Assembly: GCA_964019695.1 (NCBI GenBank)
Contig: OZ026527.1
Location: forward strand, 74,611,471-74,675,470
Direction: 5' to 3'
DNA from: Loripinus fragilis
Lineage: Eukaryota; Mollusca; Bivalvia; Lucinida; Lucinidae
Length of the DNA: 64,000 bases
This document shows, in pieces, positions 62,205 to 64,000 of the stretch. Each line of letters opens with the position of its first letter. The first letter of the stretch is position 1. The position numbers and the translations under genes are program-made. Under the pieces are notes generated by a model, which made no database searches, had not been told where the DNA came from, and saw only the letters and a program-made list of their open reading frames with translations.

Positions 62205-64000
62205 CTCTTCAATGCACTGAAATCAAATATTCAACCTGCTCAGATGAGACTCCATTTAAGGAACCTTACAGCCGTGTCCCGCCATCTCTAATTCAGGAAG
62301 TTAGAGAGCATCTCAAAGAAATGATTGAGATTGGCGCTATCAGAAACTCAAAAAGCCCTTTAAGCTCAAACGTGGTGATTGTTCGAAAAAAAGATGGCAC
62401 AATTCGGTTCTGTATTGATTACAGAAAGCTGAATCAGAGAACAGTCAAAGATGCTCATGCCATCCCACGTATTGATGATACCCTTCACTTACTTGCTGGA
62501 GCCAAATACTTTTCTACATTAGATCTAAAAAGTGGTAACTGACATGTGGAGATGAAGGAGGCTGATAAGGCTAAGACAGCATTCCAAGCTGGGTCACTTG
62601 GCTTCTATGAGTGTAACCGGATGCGCTTGTATTGTGTAATGCTCCTGCTACATTTCAGAGGTTGATGGAGAGGTGTATGGGGGACTTAAATCTTCGGAAT
62701 TGTCTCATATACCTTGATGATATTATTATAATTCTCATCAACCTTTGACGAGCACATTGGGTGACTGCAGGCAGTGTTTGATCGCCTACAGGAACACAAT
62801 CTTAAACTTAAGCCTTTCAAGTGTGAACTCTTTAAAGGCCGAGTGTTCTACCTGGGGCATGTAGTTTCTGATGAGGCCATCCATACTGATCCTGACTAAA
62901 TTGAAGCAGTCAAATCATGACCGATGCCCAAAAGTATTCAGGATGTCCGCCGCTTCCTCGGCTTCACTTGTAATTACAGGAAATTCATCCAGGGATTTGC
63001 TGCAATTGCAAGACCCCTCAATGACCTCCTTGTGGGTCATGAAACAAATCCAAAGGTCAAGAGGAAGTCAGTGCGGAAGCGGGTTCCATTTAAATGGGGT
63101 CCAGAGCAGCAAAGTAGTTTCGAGGCAGTTATTGACACACTTACCAATCCTCCTGTCCTAGCATGTGCAGACTACAGTCGAAGTTTGAAACCCTCAGAGA
63201 AAAACTATCCTGCGCATAAGCTAGAGTTTCTGGCATTGAAGTGGTCTGTGACTGAGAAAATTCACGACTATCTCTATTGTAGTTCGTTTGAGGTTATTAC
63301 TGATAATAATCCTCTTACGTACATTCTCACCACAGCAAAGCTTGATGCCACGGGACAACGCTGGGTAGCTTCTCTGAGTGATTATAACTTCACAATCAAA
63401 TACAGGAGTGTTAAGAAAAATGCAGATGCCGATGGATTATTATGTCGCCAGGAAGGCAATACAGGGGAATGCACAGTTTTACCAGACGTGATAAAGGCTG
63501 TCGCAATGTCAGTGACTGCAACGGAATGTCCATTCATTGACAGTGTCTATTTTTCTGAAGCTTCAGATTCAACTCCACCCTTTACTGAAGACATTTCAGA
63601 ACAATTGCTTCAGATGCATGGCCTTACTGCTAAGGACTGGAGAAAAGCACTGCTACAAGACCTATCTTTGAGTTTTGTTATCAAGTGTCTTGAAGCAGGT
63701 TTACCTGCTCCATCAAGGTGTAGCCTTGATCAAGCGGTTGATGTAAAATATCTCAAGGAGAGGGATAAGATGCTTCTCTCTAATGGAGTCCTTCACAGAA
63801 AGGTCACATTGAATGGACAGAACTTTCTGCAGCTTGTCCTCCCACCAGCTTTTCGCGAAGATGTTTTTTTGAGCGCTGCATGATGACCTTGGGCATCAAG
63901 GCAGAGGTAGGACCATGTCACTTACAAAACAGAGGTTTTTCTGGCCTGGCATGGATACCTATATCAAGAACAAGGTTGCATCATGTGAGCGCTGCATCAG
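62205..64000 (+). pseudogene. Ty3/gypsy pol, decayed and cut by the window edge
   Basis: Domains in order. Reverse transcriptase 62205-62860 (TPFKEPYSRVPPSLIQEV, FCIDYRKLNQRTVKDA, FSTLDLKSG; YLDDII near 62713 in another frame). Connection 62924-63160 (DVRRFLGFTCNYRKFIQGFA). RNase H 63160-63450 (EVITDNNPLTYILTTAKLDA). The start of integrase is at 63870-64000, with the HHCC zinc-binding pattern (GHQGRGRT, CERC). Damage: TGA at 62540, frameshifts at 62600-62650, TAA and TGA near 62898-62919, and loss of about 30 residues at the start of RNase H near 63180, removing its first catalytic Asp. No gag or LTR was seen upstream, so it is 5'-truncated. Confidence 0.88.

Noticed and set aside
1..64000. 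CRISPR arrays, bacterial operons or phage genes
   Set aside because: The window is clearly metazoan: GT..AG introns, SINEs, LINEs and mariner-like elements. No regularly spaced identical repeats were seen.

Overview
The window looks like animal nuclear DNA, most likely from a bivalve mollusc and possibly a dreissenid mussel. It is AT-rich, its genes are split by introns with GT..AG borders, and it holds tRNA-headed SINEs, TIR elements and several retroelement families typical of mollusc genomes. The species is a judgement from recognition only; no search was run.

Two host genes can be assembled, both on the minus strand and both encoding Golgi-type type II membrane enzymes. (1) A glycosyltransferase family 92 (GT92) gene has four coding exons: 36612-36507, 31997-31404, 29751-29585 and 27224-26988. 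Intron phases agree at every junction and give a predicted 367-residue protein with an N-terminal membrane anchor and a DHDEF motif. (2) A carbohydrate sulfotransferase gene (HNK-1/chondroitin type, Sulfotransfer_2) has exons 53323-53204 and 49985-48828 and a predicted 425-residue protein with a signal anchor and both PAPS-binding motifs.

Almost everything else is mobile or repeated DNA. Left to right: PLE-type retroelement tails and palindromic MITEs (1-5 kb); a degenerate Penelope-like element with another tail nested in it (5.7-8.6 kb); a 180-bp satellite split by a mariner-like element (8.8-10.9 kb); MITEs, minisatellites and SINEs (12-19 kb); a 2.9-kb foldback element carrying a tRNA-Thr-derived tandem array (19.7-22.6 kb); a nearly intact Penelope-like element (24.5-26.9 kb); the GT92 gene with retroelement debris in its introns (27-36.6 kb); an APE-type LINE (37.2-42.9 kb); the sulfotransferase gene (48.8-53.3 kb); tandem repeats, a mariner-like element, MITEs and SINEs (54-59 kb); and a decayed Ty3/gypsy pol running off the right edge (62.2-64 kb).

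The most striking arrangement is at 35.4-44.7 kb. The LINE is flanked by 1.8-kb direct repeats whose inner borders coincide with the LINE ends, as a target-site duplication would, but far longer than usual. The repeats contain the first coding exon and upstream region of the GT92 gene, so that exon is present twice with identical sequence. A second notable pattern is a family of short palindromes (at least ten copies) with conserved arms (CAAACAGTG / CACTGTTTG) and a different palindromic apex in each copy.
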